Assembly: GCA_024509875.1 (NCBI GenBank) | Contig: JAMPIV010014132.1 | Span: 369,501 to 433,500, forward strand | Length of the DNA: 64,000 nucleotides | From: Oreohelix idahoensis | Lineage: Eukaryota > Mollusca > Gastropoda > Stylommatophora > Oreohelicidae | Reading direction: 5' to 3' | Shown: positions 31,108-43,789 of the stretch, piece after piece | Layout of the letters: each line of letters starts with the position of its first letter | Position numbering within the stretch: position 1 is the stretch's first letter | Position numbers and translations under genes: made by a program | Notes under the pieces: generated by a model | Seen by the model: only the letters and a program-made list of their open reading frames with translations | What the model was told of the DNA's origin: nothing | Databases searched by the model: none

Positions 31108-33546
31108 TGCCTCCCCTGCTTTGCAGTTGTGGTCCAACAGTGACCAAAACTCAAGAGTTTTAATATGGGTTTCAAAGGTATCTACCTTCGCACAACATTA
31201 CTCTTGGCAGAGATGTAGATAGAAGGGTGATGACACTTCTATTACAAAGGGAGTCTTCACAAGATATTCAGAATAAGCGAGAACAATACTGCTTTGGCTG
31301 AGTATGTTAACTCTGTAATTCTGCAGACGCTTTTGTGAAGGATTTAAGCACTTAATACGTTCAGCTCGTTTAAGCCCCCTCCCCTGATTTACTCAGTGGA
31401 ATTCTATTATTCTAGTAAAGCTCTGTTTAGAGTGTGTGTAGTAATTTGACTGAGACAAACATGCAGTAACTTTAAAATGATTAAATCGAAGTTAAATTTG
31501 TAACGTTACAAATAACAAAATTTAATAATCACTTTAGGTTTTAACAGTTGGAAAATAATTTGAATAGTTATGAATCAAGAAAAGTTATCGTCACAGTCTT
31601 TATAGAATGTGAGATATTACATGAAGTTCAAGTGGCAGCATATATTTGAACTTAGCTGCCAATGATGGTTCTGCTCCTTCTTATTGGTTGGTTTTTTTTT
31701 CACTCTGCTCACGCTCCTCTCTGATCAAGGTTGTCGGGGGTAGCTCGTTTCCCAGAAACGTCAAGGAGAGTCTACCACATGGGTCCTTCGTCTTAAAGCT
31801 TAGGCCACGGTTCCCTTCTTGTTCCAGAGATGGTACTTTCTGCTGGTACCACCAATAACTATGGTAAAAGAATAGAACGAAACGCTCTTCTGAGTATGGC
31901 GTTTTCCACCCTATAGTTATGGGTTCCTATCTTCCCATACCACATCCCAATTACTCAGACTTTACCCTCGATAAGTATTAAATTTAATCCCTCGGGATAA
32001 AACTTTCTTTACATTTAAATAGAATAGCTTTAGCTTTACATGACATTTAAATGAAAAGGGTAATAATACAGATAGAGTCTGTTTACATATACATCTCCAC
32101 TGATTGAAAAGTGTTCATAATATAAATTGAATATGTTTTCATTTATATTTTACACTGATTGAAAAGTTTGAAACTTCCATTACTTTAAAATGAATATTTT
32201 CACATAGACATTTACACTGGTTTAAGCTTGAAAACTTACATTAATTTTAAAGTGAATATGTTTATAGGGACATTTACACTGCTTTGAAAATGTAAGTATT
32301 ATTCTTAGAATGTACCTCATTTCTTTCATCTTTCCCTCCCTGCTCCATAGGGAGCCTGGAACTACTTATGCTTTTAGTTCTCTTTACGAAACTATCGATA
32401 AAGCAATCATCAGCCCGTGCAGTGGTGGTTCATGAATCATCATTCTAAACGCTGAGGTTGCCAGCCTCAAATGACTTTGACATCCACAAGCGAGTTTCAC
32501 ACATTAAACTTAACATGGTAATATATACATATATATATATATATGTTAGTATGTTAGTTCACATGTTAGTAATAAAATATGAAATGGAAATCACAACTTA
32601 CGCCAATCCTGACTCACAGACTTTTTGCTCAGATGAATAAAAGAGACTTGAATCGGCCACTTACAAGCGTCTGAGGTTTCGTTAATTTTAACTTCAATTC
32701 CCTCTGACTCCATGTCTTTCTTCAGTTTCTTAGTCCCGGTGTTCCTTATTTAAATATAGAGATTTCCTGTGCTTTGTAAGTCTTATTTGGTTCTCCAATA
32801 AAAGGTCCGGTTAAAAAAAAAAAAAAATTATGAATCTAATCTTCACTCTGGCGAGGTCTGATGTTGTCTTGGCGAGCGTGAAATTCACATTTAAATAATA
32901 CTGCGAAATGGTCAGACTATATTCCTATCTTCCCACGCATTGTTGTCATGAATCTAATCAGAAAGATCCAATCATTTCAAATCATGCAGATAGGGTGTGA
33001 TATTTTCAAAATAGTCCCACGTGAAATAGGTGCGTGCCTGCAAAGGTCACGTATTACCATATATGGACATCTGATGCCTTGCACACATTCTCACAGACAG
33101 ATCGGTAGATACACATGACAAAATGGGTAAGTTGTAATACTTATTACTTTATTAACAAGTAATGTTGGTGTATCAAGGAATACCCGGAAGCGCTTATGTC
33201 ACACTTGTCTGCCCACTTGTGTCGCACAGACAGTAATCTCGTTATCTGTCGTATGAGTACGCAAAAAACTCCGTGTTTGCCCATCTTGGTAACAAACGAG
33301 TCGCTTATCAGCGGTTTAATCTAAACACGCCGGCGCTCATCTTATCTAGTTGCTTCTCGCAGGCTGGGACAAACATTATCTTCAAGGAGTGTCACAAATG
33401 TTTGAACATACAAACTACTTCCTCCTTAGCCGATAATGAGAAAAAATTGGTACTTTTAAAAGTACACAAATAAAAATCAGTACAAAATATGTCTCTGATC
33501 CTGTCGGAGTGAAATAAAGATCGTGATGAGATCGGCCATTTCGTCA
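31108..33546. repeat. LTR-C family copy 2, probably a solo LTR
   Basis: Begins tgcctcccctgctttgcag and is colinear with 60851-63293 through ctaccttcgcacaacattac, cttttgtgaagga and gaggttgccagcctcaaat to atttcgtca. Length is about 2.44 kb. No clean target duplication is visible, so the copy is older or its right end is damaged. Confidence 0.7.
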
Positions 33547-33549
33547 TAG

Positions 33550-34010
33550 TCTAGATCTAGATCATGACTTGACGTTAAAAAAGCAAAAAATCACGACGAG
33601 TGGCCTAGATCTAGAGCATGACTTGACGTTAAAAAAGCAAAAATCACGAGTGGCCTAGATCTAGAGCATGACTTGACGTTAAAAAAAGCAAAATTCACGA
33701 AGAGTGGCCTAGATCTAGAGCATGACTTGATGTTAAAAAAGCAAAAAATTACAACGAGTGACCTAGATCTAGAGCATGACTTGATGTTAAATAAGCAAAA
33801 AATTACGACGAGTGGCCTAGATCTAGAGCATGACTTGATGTTAAAAAAGCAAAAAATTACGACGAGTGACCTAGATCTAGAGCATGACTTGACGTTAAAA
33901 AAGCAAAAATCACGATGAGGGGCGATGATCTAGAGCATGACGACGTTAAAAAAAGCAAAAATCGCGACGAGTGGCCTAGATCTAGAGCATGACTTGACGT
34001 TAAAAACACA
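33550..34010. repeat. Minisatellite, about 52-bp unit, 9 copies
   Basis: Units of ctagatctagagcatgactt followed by ga(c/t)gttaaaaaagcaaaaa and tcacgacgagtggc. Same unit as at 31010-31090. Confidence 0.95.
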
Positions 34011-34119
34011 TAACACATAAATATTAACATTCAGTGAAACACAGAGAGACCCCGTGTAATTCCAGTGCGAAGATAAAATAGTTCTTCTCTTTTTGGCATG
34101 TTGTACAAGACTAGTCAGA

Positions 34120-34262
34120 GGATGAGTTGGGGGTCGGCAATCTCATTATGTCAAACTAATTGCCTGAGAAGGCTGTGCTGTAAGAGCACGTGCTTTGGTG
34201 CAAGCTTCCTGCAAAGGGACCAATTGTTGAGGTGGCTCTATCCTCCACAGGGAGCAAACAGG
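34120..34262. repeat. Dispersed repeat related to 22900-22985
   Basis: Shares gctgtgctgtaagagcacgt and a gcaagcttcctgcaa segment with the repeat near 22940. Confidence 0.45.
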
Positions 34263-34272
34263 GAATGATGAG

Positions 34273-34273
<1 letters not shown>

Positions 34274-34327
<54 letters not shown>
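34274..34327. repeat. GA dinucleotide repeat
   Basis: About 54 bp of (GA)n. Confidence 0.97.
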
Positions 34328-34331
<4 letters not shown>

Positions 34332-34389
34332 AGGGAAATTGAACTAAAACAAGTACAGCAATGAAAATACCTTGGCTATATCTTCAACG

Positions 34390-34645
34390 TAAAGTCCGAT
34401 TAGCAGAGTGGTTAGAGCGCTGGTCTGTCGCGGCAAAGGTGCGGAATTCGATTCACGGTATCGACACGCTTCAGTCTACCCAGCTGTAAATGGTACTTGA
34501 CTTTGCACTTGAGTTAGGGAAGGGAAAGGCAGTGAGGAAGAGAACTGGTCACTCCACCTCTCGATGCTGGGCCTAGTATAGTGAAGTCTCTAACACTTCA
34601 CTCCCCTCCGGTAGTATCTGCTATGGGATTACCTTTTTTTTACAT
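34390..34645 (+). mobile_element. tRNA-derived SINE, full length
   Basis: Head gtggttagagcgctggtctg with a decayed B box (ggaattcgattc), then cagtctacccagctgtaaat, a body including gaggaagagaactggtcact, and a tail cactcccctccggtagtatc ending in a T run. About 250 bp; the reference copy for the other SINE fragments here. Confidence 0.85.
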
Positions 34646-34919
34646 CTTCAACAGAAGGAAGATTGGACTTGGAGATTAACATAAGAATTCAACAACCAAA
34701 TAAAGTGACCTTTGATCTCAGAACAAATGTTTCGTATTAGAAAGGTGCATCCTTGCAGTCGTCGTAATTGGAGATATAATTACATTTAATCAGTCAGGTA
34801 ACTTCATTGTGATTAATTTGTGTATTTTAGAAGTAGAGCAACATGATCGAGGAATGAATTTTACATGCATAAAAAAACTGAGTAACCAAAAAGCTGCAGA
34901 CTTTTATAAACGGGTGCTT
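34646..34919. other. No gene recognised
   Basis: AT-rich, no feature seen. Confidence 0.3.
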
Positions 34920-35275
34920 GTGTAGAATAGAAGGACTGAAATGGTATGACAAAGTCACAAATGTGGAATTGATGACAAGAACCAGACAAGTGCCGGTGGA
35001 ACGAGTTGAGAAGAAGACGCTGGCGATGGATAGGACACACATTGAGGAAACCTGTTGATAGCATTACAAGGCAGTCCTTGTTCTGGAATCCACAGGGAAA
35101 GAGAGGCAGAGGTAGATCAAAAAAACACACGGAGAAGAGAACTGGATACAGAGGTGAAAATGTTGAGGAAAACATAGAAAGAACTTGAGCGAATGGCACA
35201 GGACGGGAAGACTTGGCATGTGTTTGTTGAAGGCCTATGCTCCTCGTGGAGCTAAAGGGTATTGAACTTGAAGAA
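34920..35275 (+). pseudogene. LINE polymerase C-terminus, best copy
   Basis: Frames read [20 protein letters not shown] and [19 protein letters not shown], then, after a frame change, ERMAQDGKTWHVFVEGLCSS. This W-I-G-H...GRGR...W...GLC tail follows the reverse transcriptase in a widespread invertebrate LINE group (family resemblance; clade not fixed). One frameshift and one stop disrupt it. It lacks the reverse transcriptase and endonuclease. The repeated loss of everything but this tail is normal target-primed truncation. Confidence 0.75.
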
Positions 35276-36474
35276 AGTGAGCGCATATGAAAAAAAAAAT
35301 CGATTTAAGTCGTTGAGAACATTCTCAGCCTTACTGTTGTTTATTTTATTCTGTTTATTTATTTTATTATTATTATTATAATTATTGTTTAAAAAAAAAA
35401 TCCATATCATGTTTTTTTATCTTCGGGTGTCGCGCATGCTTGTTCGCCGACCAACGGGGAATTATCCATAAGTTCAGCTTATTTTTGGTTACCGTAAATG
35501 TGATACTTGCTCCTCCCTTAGCTGCTCTTGCGAACATATGTGTGAAATAAAAATTAGTTTTAAAACTTATTTATAAAATGTTGTTATTATAAATGTTGGT
35601 AATTGGCTTGTCTTGAAATTATGATCACGTGTAATGTTGCTATATTATATATTTGAATTTTGAGTTGGGCAAGAACGTGCTATATAAATAGGAGATTCCT
35701 GCATTCGCCAAAATGTGGCAGTTTTTACCACAAGAAATCAACTTACGTGGGGGAAAAAACCTAATAGTAAAAAAGCAGATAAGAATGTTTTTTTTTAATA
35801 TATGTATGGACTGGCGCCCTAATGTAACTGACTGACCTAATGTCTAGGTCAAAGGGTGCGTGCCTCGCCAAAACGAGGCGAAAATCCTGTTTTTAAAAAA
35901 ATGGAAAGATCCCTTAGGTTCATCTCAACGCTCGCTCTGTGTCCAGGCCTCAAACGGTACCATAACAACAGATAGCAAACTTTCCTCTGCTAGGGAGGTA
36001 GACAAACGGCACCCTCGCCTTTCAGCAGACGATAGTTACGTAATCTCGTTTGGCAGACGGGCTGTTTACGTGTGTGAGTCAGTGGGACAGAAAGCCGTTC
36101 GGTTTCAGCTTGGCCGCGCGCGGTTTTGTATTGGTTCATTGTCTCCCTGTAAAAGTGTGCGCGCGCTCCAAGCAGATCTGAGCTAGTGGTGATTTACTGT
36201 TGGAATATGATTCCATCTGAGGGTAGCCTGTGCGCGCCTTGTCTGTTTTTGCATGGTTTTAGATACGCGAGCAATTTCGGGTGGTTCCATGTTAAGTTAC
36301 ATTTGATTGTCTTCAGAGTCAAGCGAGAGAAAGTAAGGTCATTAGGTTAAATCAATATGAGAACAAATTTAAATTGACATTAGTTTTGCAGACCCGAGAA
36401 AAAAAAAGTGAGCGAACATTTTCATTATTTGCAGTGAAGAAATAAGCGTTAGCGCGTAACGTTTTGCATTGGAT
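35276..36474. other. No gene recognised; CpG-richer patch 35990-36180
   Basis: Mostly AT-rich, with a tatataaatagg at about 35681. The patch 35990-36180 contains ggccgcgcgcgg, gtgcgcgcgctcc and a ccaat-type attggttc, plus a 108-codon plus frame (35860-36186) with no recognisable domain. Could be unique host sequence, but no gene can be claimed. Confidence 0.3.
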
Positions 36475-36482
36475 AACAGGAC

Positions 36483-36704
36483 CAGTGTTACCATCCTGAA
36501 TTTTGAAGAACAAAAAAACCCCTAGATTTCGGCGACTCGGGCTACTTTTTGGCGACATCGGCAATTTTTGACGGTTTGTTGGGCACTTTCTGGTGTTTTT
36601 TGACGAAATCTAGGTGGCGTTCTTCAATTAATGAGGAAAATGACATCTAGACAGGGACAAAAATACCTAGATCTAGGTGAATCAACCTAGGAGTGGCAAC
36701 GCTG
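36483..36704. mobile_element. hAT-type MITE, 222 bp
   Basis: Ends cagtgttaccatcct and (reverse) cagcgttgccactcct form imperfect inverted repeats. The 8-bp flanks AACAGGAC (36475-36482) and AACAGAAC (36705-36712) match at seven of eight positions. Not homologous inside to the MITE at 22353. Confidence 0.8.
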
Positions 36705-36890
36705 AACAGAACAGCGGAAACAGCGTAAAGATGAAAAAAAGGGGGGAGTGGTGAGCGAGCGACGCCTACTTCAGGAGGGTATACAAAGAAAGTTTTTAGG
36801 AGCGAAGGATAAGATGGAAGCTACAAGGATGATTAAATTGTTTACACGGCAACGCAGAACAGGAGAATACAATTTAATGAATGCAATACA

Positions 36891-36991
36891 GCACAAGTCA
36901 GCACAAGTCAGCACAATACAGCACAAGTCAGCACAATACAGCACAAGTCAGCACAATACAGCACAAGTCAGCACAAGTCAGCACAATACAG
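36891..36991. repeat. Minisatellite of agtcagcaca/atacagcaca 10-mers
   Basis: Alternating 10-bp units agcacaagtc and agcacaatac; an internal pattern near 20 bp. Confidence 0.93.
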
Positions 36992-37004
36992 TTCTTTACT
37001 TTGT

Positions 37005-37085
37005 AGTTCCCCATGAAGCACAGGCCTGTGCTCTACTTTCGAAGTCTTTCCATATCTTTATTTTCTCTTCGTGCCCGTGTAATCC
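37005..37085 (-). mobile_element. LINE 3'-end fragment
   Basis: The minus strand reads gattacacgggcacgaagag, then agcacaggcctgtgcttcat: the GLC...-terminal region and 3' end of the LINE family at 34920. Confidence 0.45.
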
Positions 37086-37264
37086 CCTAACATAATAAGG
37101 TGTAACACTTACTATTTATTTTGATAATTACCATCTTCAACACTTTTTATTTATTATTATTATTTTTTGTTATTGCGCTAAATTACCGATATATTTGTGT
37201 GAGACGGGATCACAAAAGATGAACAGGTTACCTTCTGTTACAATGTTCGTAAGTGGAGTTGTGT

Positions 37265-37440
37265 ATCGTCATTAAGTCACATAATCCGTAGGTCATATCA
37301 TCATTATGTCCTATCACCATTAGATCTGGTGATCATTATGCCATATCAGCATTAGGTCCTGTTATCATTAGGTTCTATCAACATTAGGACCTCCTATCAT
37401 TAGGTCCTATTATCATTAGGTCCTATCAACTTCAGGCACT
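37265..37440. repeat. Degenerate cattaggtcctatcat minisatellite
   Basis: About ten imperfect copies of a 13-24 bp motif cattaggtcctatcat. Confidence 0.8.
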
Positions 37441-37529
37441 CCCTTTCCAACATTCACTGTGTCAGCCACAGTCAAGGCTGCATGAGGTAAGATCTTAATG
37501 GACTGATTGATGGTGTATTTTATTGTTAT

Positions 37530-37880
37530 TGAACCTTCTCGCGCCCAGGGGTCCGACTAAACCCAACCAGGTATGTTGCGGAGAGCGATAAAGGAGGATT
37601 GGGCATGAATCCGGCAACCACAGCCTGTAGGAACTACAAGCCAAAAACCATTTTCAACAATATGAGCAAGTTATACAAAGAAAGGAGTTCAAATAGTACA
37701 AGGCAGCGTTTGTTTGGGAGTCCCCTGGGTTAAAAATAGAGGGGGATTGAAAAACACACGGAGAACGGAATGGTGATAGGCATTGAAAGATTTAGAACGG
37801 ATGGCACAGGATAAGGTGGCTCGACGTGAATTTATTGAAGATCTCTGCTACATAGGGAATTTAAGGGTAATAACAATAAT
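37530..37880 (+). mobile_element. Internally deleted LINE (leader plus 3' end)
   Basis: A leader-like module (ggggtccgactaaacccaac, ggattgggcatgaatccggc) is followed within about 100 bp by a decayed polymerase C-terminus (aagatttagaacggatggca, attgaagatctctgctac). The coding middle is absent. Parallels the design at 18311-18655 with a different tail. Confidence 0.5.
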
Positions 37881-38574
37881 AATGATTAACCTTTACCAGT
37901 GATGGTGATTTGCGTGGTTCCGGGAGCTAAAAATAGTCATTGCCGTGAAAGGGCCGGGAGTGGACACCCATGAGAGACATCGGAAAGAGTTCAGATGCAC
38001 TGAATATTTGTTTGGAGAAATAGCAGAACACAGTGACAGTATAAAGCTTCATTAGCAGAGCTAGGTAGGTACGTTGATTGATTAGGTTTTTGTTGTTGAG
38101 GTGTGGCGGTTGTCGCTCTTTCGCAGCCAATTCCAATTAAGTTTCCTTGACATTATCTGCAGTGTAGATATAGTGTTTTCCTGTGGCTTTTCAGATATTC
38201 TACAACTAGTTGGGTTTGAAGTCATGGGCTGCAGTTTCTTTCCCAGGCATTCTATCGTGTCTCATCGTGCAATTAAAGGATATTCATATCTGGTTTCAAG
38301 CTAGCAGAGAGAAAGAGGTGCAACATACAGTGCATTCCTCGCCATGCAGAGGGGCTGTCCGAATATGCAGGGCTAAAATCAGGGCTGGGGAGTCGGGGTC
38401 ATGGAGTCAGTCGTTTTTTAGTGGAGTCGAAGTCGGTAAAAAAATGTGCGGACTCCGAATTTTATGGCATATGAATAGTAACTAACTAGTCGGGGTTGGA
38501 CATTTTACGAGTCTACAAGCATTCAGTAGAGTTGTTCATTCCGAGTGATAGAACAGTTAGATCAGTTGCATTGC
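37881..38574. other. No gene recognised
   Basis: Contains a ggggagtcggggtcatggag segment with repeated gagtcg motifs near 38390-38440. No coding similarity. Confidence 0.35.
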
Positions 38575-38790
38575 GAGGCAGTGAACTGGCTTCTAAAACA
38601 GTTGGCTTTACGCTGCAGTCTACCCTGCTGTATAAATGGGTACTTATCTCTGCTGACGGCTTATAGAAGGCAAAGTCAGCGAGGAAGGGAACTGGTCACT
38701 TCACTTAATAAAATCTGGGACCTATTGTAGGGGAAATCTTTAACACTTTACTCTCCTACGGCAGTATCTGATGTTAGACTACCTTGACCT
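38575..38790 (+). mobile_element. tRNA-derived SINE, decayed head
   Basis: The body is clear (gcagtctaccctgctgtata, gaggaagggaactggtcact, ctctcctacggcagtatctg); the tRNA-like head is degenerate. Confidence 0.75.
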
Positions 38791-39056
38791 TTTTACTGAA
38801 GCAGAACATCTGTACTTTTAAAATCCGGCATAAAATTGTAATAAATAACAATGTATTTAAAATAAAGCTTTGAATGCCGCGTAAGTTGTTATAATTGTAA
38901 AGGGTTCGTACTGCATCTTGTGCATGAAACTAGGAATAGTAGATTTGAAAGTGCAGGATTCGTGTTATTTGTTTGACGCCTTCTTATGTTTTGTTTTTAT
39001 TGTCAGAAACATTAGAAAACAAATCACTCAACGTAATTTATGTTGTAGCATATATA
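38791..39056. other. No gene recognised
   Basis: AT-rich spacer. Confidence 0.3.
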
Positions 39057-39153
39057 CAGTAAATCCTCGCTATTCGCAGGGGTTATGTTCCTTGAAAACC
39101 CTGCGAATACGGAATCCGCGAATACGCAACGCGCGAATAGCGAGGCTTGACTA
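39057..39153. mobile_element. pogo/Tigger-like MITE, about 97 bp
   Basis: Left end cagtaaatcctcgctattcg and right end (reverse) agtcaagcctcgctattcgc form inverted repeats flanked by TA. The interior is short and partly palindromic (ccctgcgaatacggaatccg). CAGT ends with TA target preference suggest pogo-like origin. Confidence 0.65.
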
Positions 39154-39214
39154 TATTTTGAAGTATCGTACCTTTTTATAGCTTACGTCATTTACTTGGG
39201 TATTAAAACGGTAA

Positions 39215-39460
39215 AGCTAGCCCCATAGCACATTTCTCTACGGGACAGTTAAGTGTTAGAGATGTCACTAGTACTAAGTCTCAGCCTGATGAGGTGAGTT
39301 GACCAGTTCCCTTCCTCACTGTCTTTGTCTTCCCTAACTGACAAAGCATGTACCAATTTTTACAGCTGGGTACATTGGAGCAAGACGCGAGCTGGTTTCG
39401 AACCCGGCTTTTTTTTTTACTTGAGATGCAGGCGCCCCAACCTTTCTGCCACTTGCACTA
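39215..39460 (-). mobile_element. tRNA-derived SINE
   Basis: In minus orientation it carries ccgggttcgaaaccagctcg (B box), then cccagctgtaaaa, a body with gaaccagttcc-type sequence and the tail ctgtcccgtagagaa. Confidence 0.75.
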
Positions 39461-39509
39461 AATCATAATATAGAACGCTAGATGTCATTGCTTATACTAC
39501 ACTCAGGTG

Positions 39510-39650
39510 GACGATGTTGTCCTCCCAGCGGACTCTGGGTCGTCCTGGAGGTCTGGATCCCTGGCTCTTTGTTTCCCATGCTTGTCGTGGTAGCCGATCT
39601 TCTCCCATTCTGCAGACATGGCCAAACCATCTTAGTTGGGACCGAATTAA
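39510..39650 (-). pseudogene. LINE polymerase C-terminal fragment
   Basis: The minus frame reads SQLRWFGHVCRMGEDRLPRQ then GSRPPGRPRVRWEDNI, the GHV-RM...GRPR-RW tail after the reverse transcriptase of Jockey/CR1-like LINEs. Both ends are truncated. Confidence 0.75.
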
Positions 39651-39974
39651 AAATACAAAAAAAAAAAAAAAACCAAATAACAAACGACTGTTAGAACTCG
39701 TAGTGTGAAATTTCAGCATGTACTTTTTGCTGATAATTTGCCTTTCATCTGGTAATTACGCATCTCGCCCTTCCCTTCCCCTTTAAAAAAAAAAAAATAC
39801 TTACATTACCTGTTTGGGAACCATTGATGCACATAGATTCTAGTCTTGATTACTGTATAAATTAGCAGACGCGACCCATTTAAGATACATGTAGTTGTTA
39901 AGTCAAAGTTAATAGCCTTAGTTGTTAAATGAAAAAGTAGGCTAATTGCTGTCTTTTATGCGTTGTAGGTTAAT
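39651..39974. other. No gene recognised; A runs
   Basis: A runs at about 39658-39672 and 39786-39797; otherwise unassigned. Confidence 0.4.
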
Positions 39975-40640
39975 ATTGTATATGAGTGTCGATGGGTGTC
40001 TTATATGTGTGTAGCTTGGGGTCTTCTTTGTGTGTAGTTTAGTGTCTTATATGCGTGTAATTTAGTGTCTTATATGCGTTGTAGGTTAATGTCGTAAATG
40101 CGTGTAGTTTGGTGTCTTATATATGTGAAGGTTTGGTGTCTTATATGTGTGTAGTTTGGTGTCTTATATATGTGTAGTTTAGTGTCTTATATGTGTGTAG
40201 TTTGGTGTCTTATAAGTGTGTAGTTTGGTGTCTTATATGTGTAGTTTGGTGTCTTATATGTGTATAGTTTGGTGTCTTATATGTGTATAGTTTGGTGTCT
40301 TATGTGTGTATAGTTTGGTGTCTTATATGTGTATAGTTTGGTGTCTTATATGTGTATAGTTTCGTGTCTTATATGTGTGTAGTTTGGTGTCTTATATATG
40401 TGAAGGTTTGGTGTCTTATATGTGTGTAGTTTGGTGTCTTATATGTGTGTAGTTTAGTGTCTTATATGTGTATAGTTTGATATGTGTGTAGTTTGGTGTC
40501 TTATATGTGTGTAGTTTGGTGTCTTATATGTGTGTAGTTTGATGGCTTATATGTGTGTAGTTTTTTGTCTTGTATGCGTATAGTTTGGTATCTTATATAT
40601 GTCCATTTTGATGTATTATATGCGTATAGTTATGTGTCTT
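39975..40640. repeat. Minisatellite, about 21-bp unit, about 28 copies
   Basis: Units of gtgtagtttggtgtcttata with tgt; the ends of the array are more divergent than the centre, as in arrays that turn over by internal unequal exchange. Confidence 0.95.
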
Positions 40641-40904
40641 GTATACGAGTATGTACTTTGGTGTCGTGTGCTGTAGACTACAATCAGGTGCAGGATCCGA
40701 CCTTTTCTATTGTATGGGATGTTGACAAGTTTTGGAAAAAACAGGTAAAAGAATAGGATGAACGATGGAATGTACAGAACTAAAATGTGTATGTCTCATG
40801 CTGATGGGAATTGTAAGGTAGGACTTTTGTTCAGTTCAGTGATAATGATGCTTCCTTCTCTGTACATTAAAAAGGGCGGGGGAGAGGAGAGAATAAGAGG
40901 GGAG

Positions 40905-41940
<1,036 letters not shown>

Positions 41941-42909
41941 GAGAGAGAGCGAGTAGTTTGGAGTGCAGTGAGGTAAACGGTACAGAAATATTGGCAGCAA
42001 TTTCGTTGTTCAGTTTTGTCATGTTCTTCTTACCAGAAGGTCTGTCTATCTGTTATGTGGTCGCACTTAAAAACAACTTCATAATGATAATAATTTTGTG
42101 TGTGTGTGTGCGTGCAGCTTTTGTATGGCATTAGATACTATATTATAAAAAAAATCCAGCATAAAAACAAGAGTTGTTATACACAAAACATGTATATTAG
42201 AAATTATACACTTACATAAGGCCTGACTAACGAATTAAATGTAAGTTTTGTCTGAAGCGTATCCTAGTATTTTATTTCTTTTAATGAAAGCTGAATTTAC
42301 ACACACCAGTCCGACTTTTTTTGACAGGCACCTACTTTTTAGTAGGTAATAATTAAACTTACTTGAAACATCCTTTATGTCCCACGAGTACCTGTTAATT
42401 ACCTTTATTTACTTATTTATTTACTATCCACAGGACTCAGGTTTCCTTCATTATTTATTTGAAATATACGCAAAGCCGAAATCGAAGAATCACAAAATAT
42501 ATCAACAAATGGCTGTGTGGGAAGTTCTCTGGCTAGGATCTTCGGGTGTTCTTCTTTTTGTTCCTTTGGGCGCATGAAGTCACAACTGCACCTGGTCCAA
42601 TCGCAGAAAACCTGATTAACTCTTTGACTCTGGAACAACACTCAGAGCGTTAGTCAGATTTGACACCTGTGCCAAAACACCGCTCTGAGAGTTGTATTTA
42701 GTCTATCACAAATTTAAATTACAGCACAGGGTGGAAAATAATTCGAAGTCAAAGAGTTAAAACTGTCATGTAGTCCTGCAGCGATGGTCTATATAGCAGT
42801 CAGTTTTTACATGATGAGATTGCCAGCCCGACGCACAGCTTCATATTAATCGCGTATTATGAGATTGTCCTTTCTTTTATTTCTTCATTTCGTGGAACAG
42901 AACATCGTA
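41941..42909. other. No gene recognised
   Basis: AT-rich, with a short TG tract near 42097 and no recognisable coding sequence. Confidence 0.35.
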
Positions 42910-43235
42910 TTGATATCTAAGGGTTGGCCATGTCCTCAGAAGGGACCCTGACACCATCACCAGAACTTCTTTGCTGTGGACCCCAGAAGGACGGCGAAAG
43001 AGAACGAACGAACGAACGAACTTTATTTTCAAAGGGTTGAGAGAGGCAGGCCAAGGACAATCTGGCGGAGAACAGTGGAGGCTGAGATGCAAAGCATGAA
43101 CCAGAGTTGGGGCACGGCATGAAGGATGGCCACCGACCGAGCAAAATGAGGACAGTTTGTTGCTGCCCTACAAGACGCCACTAGGCGTGATGGCCACTGA
43201 CTGCTTTGTCAGTCAGGGGCTAAGGATCCAAGAAA
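42910..43235 (+). pseudogene. LINE polymerase C-terminus and 3' end
   Basis: The frame reads GHVLRRDPDTITRTSLLWTP and EGRRKR, is interrupted at 42998-43042 by an inserted tail fragment, then continues RTVEAEMQSMNQSWGTAWRM and ATDRAKWGQFVAALQDATRR to a stop. The 3' region (gacgccactaggcgtgatgg ... ggctaaggat) ends in a GAA-rich tail. The same 3' end is used by the short retroposon at 18311-18655. Confidence 0.75.
42998..43042 (-). repeat. Inserted retroposon tail (CGAA)n
   Basis: agaacgaacgaacgaacgaa then ctttattttcaaagggttga: reverse complement of the tail at 29450-29510, lying inside the LINE coding sequence. Confidence 0.7.
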
Positions 43236-43789
43236 GAAGAAGACGGCATTGACCGAGGCAGCAGTTGGCCTATTCTTGAATTGTCTCATCAGAGACTCTG
43301 TCATATGCACGGAACAATATTCTATTCCAGGATCCGGGACAATTTTAAAAATGACTACAAGGCTAATACAGTCGCTGTCAATAGCTATGCAACATCACAA
43401 AATATGATCCACTATCAGTAGAAAACAGACAAAACCTTGTAAGTACCGTGCGCCACAAAACGTGAAATGATTGTAATATTAACTTTTATTCACTCTAATG
43501 TATTCCACCGCCTTGCTAAAATCAATTGGTTAATGAATGTCACTCTAACACGCCAGGGAGAATGGAAATTTTAAATAGTAGGTACGCTTGCTGTTTGGCC
43601 TAGTGAAAAAGTTCATTTCGTTTTAGGACTGGCAAATGTGTAACGAATAGGAGATAATACGCCCAACACCTGTTAATTGTGTGATGACGAGAAGGTAATG
43701 TACCCAAGTGTGTGTGCTTTGATGGATAATGAACAAAAAATAAAACTATATAAATGTGTATAGATGTGTTGTGAACAGGAGATACAATT
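43236..43789. other. No gene recognised
   Basis: Unassigned sequence leading into the minisatellite. Confidence 0.3.
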
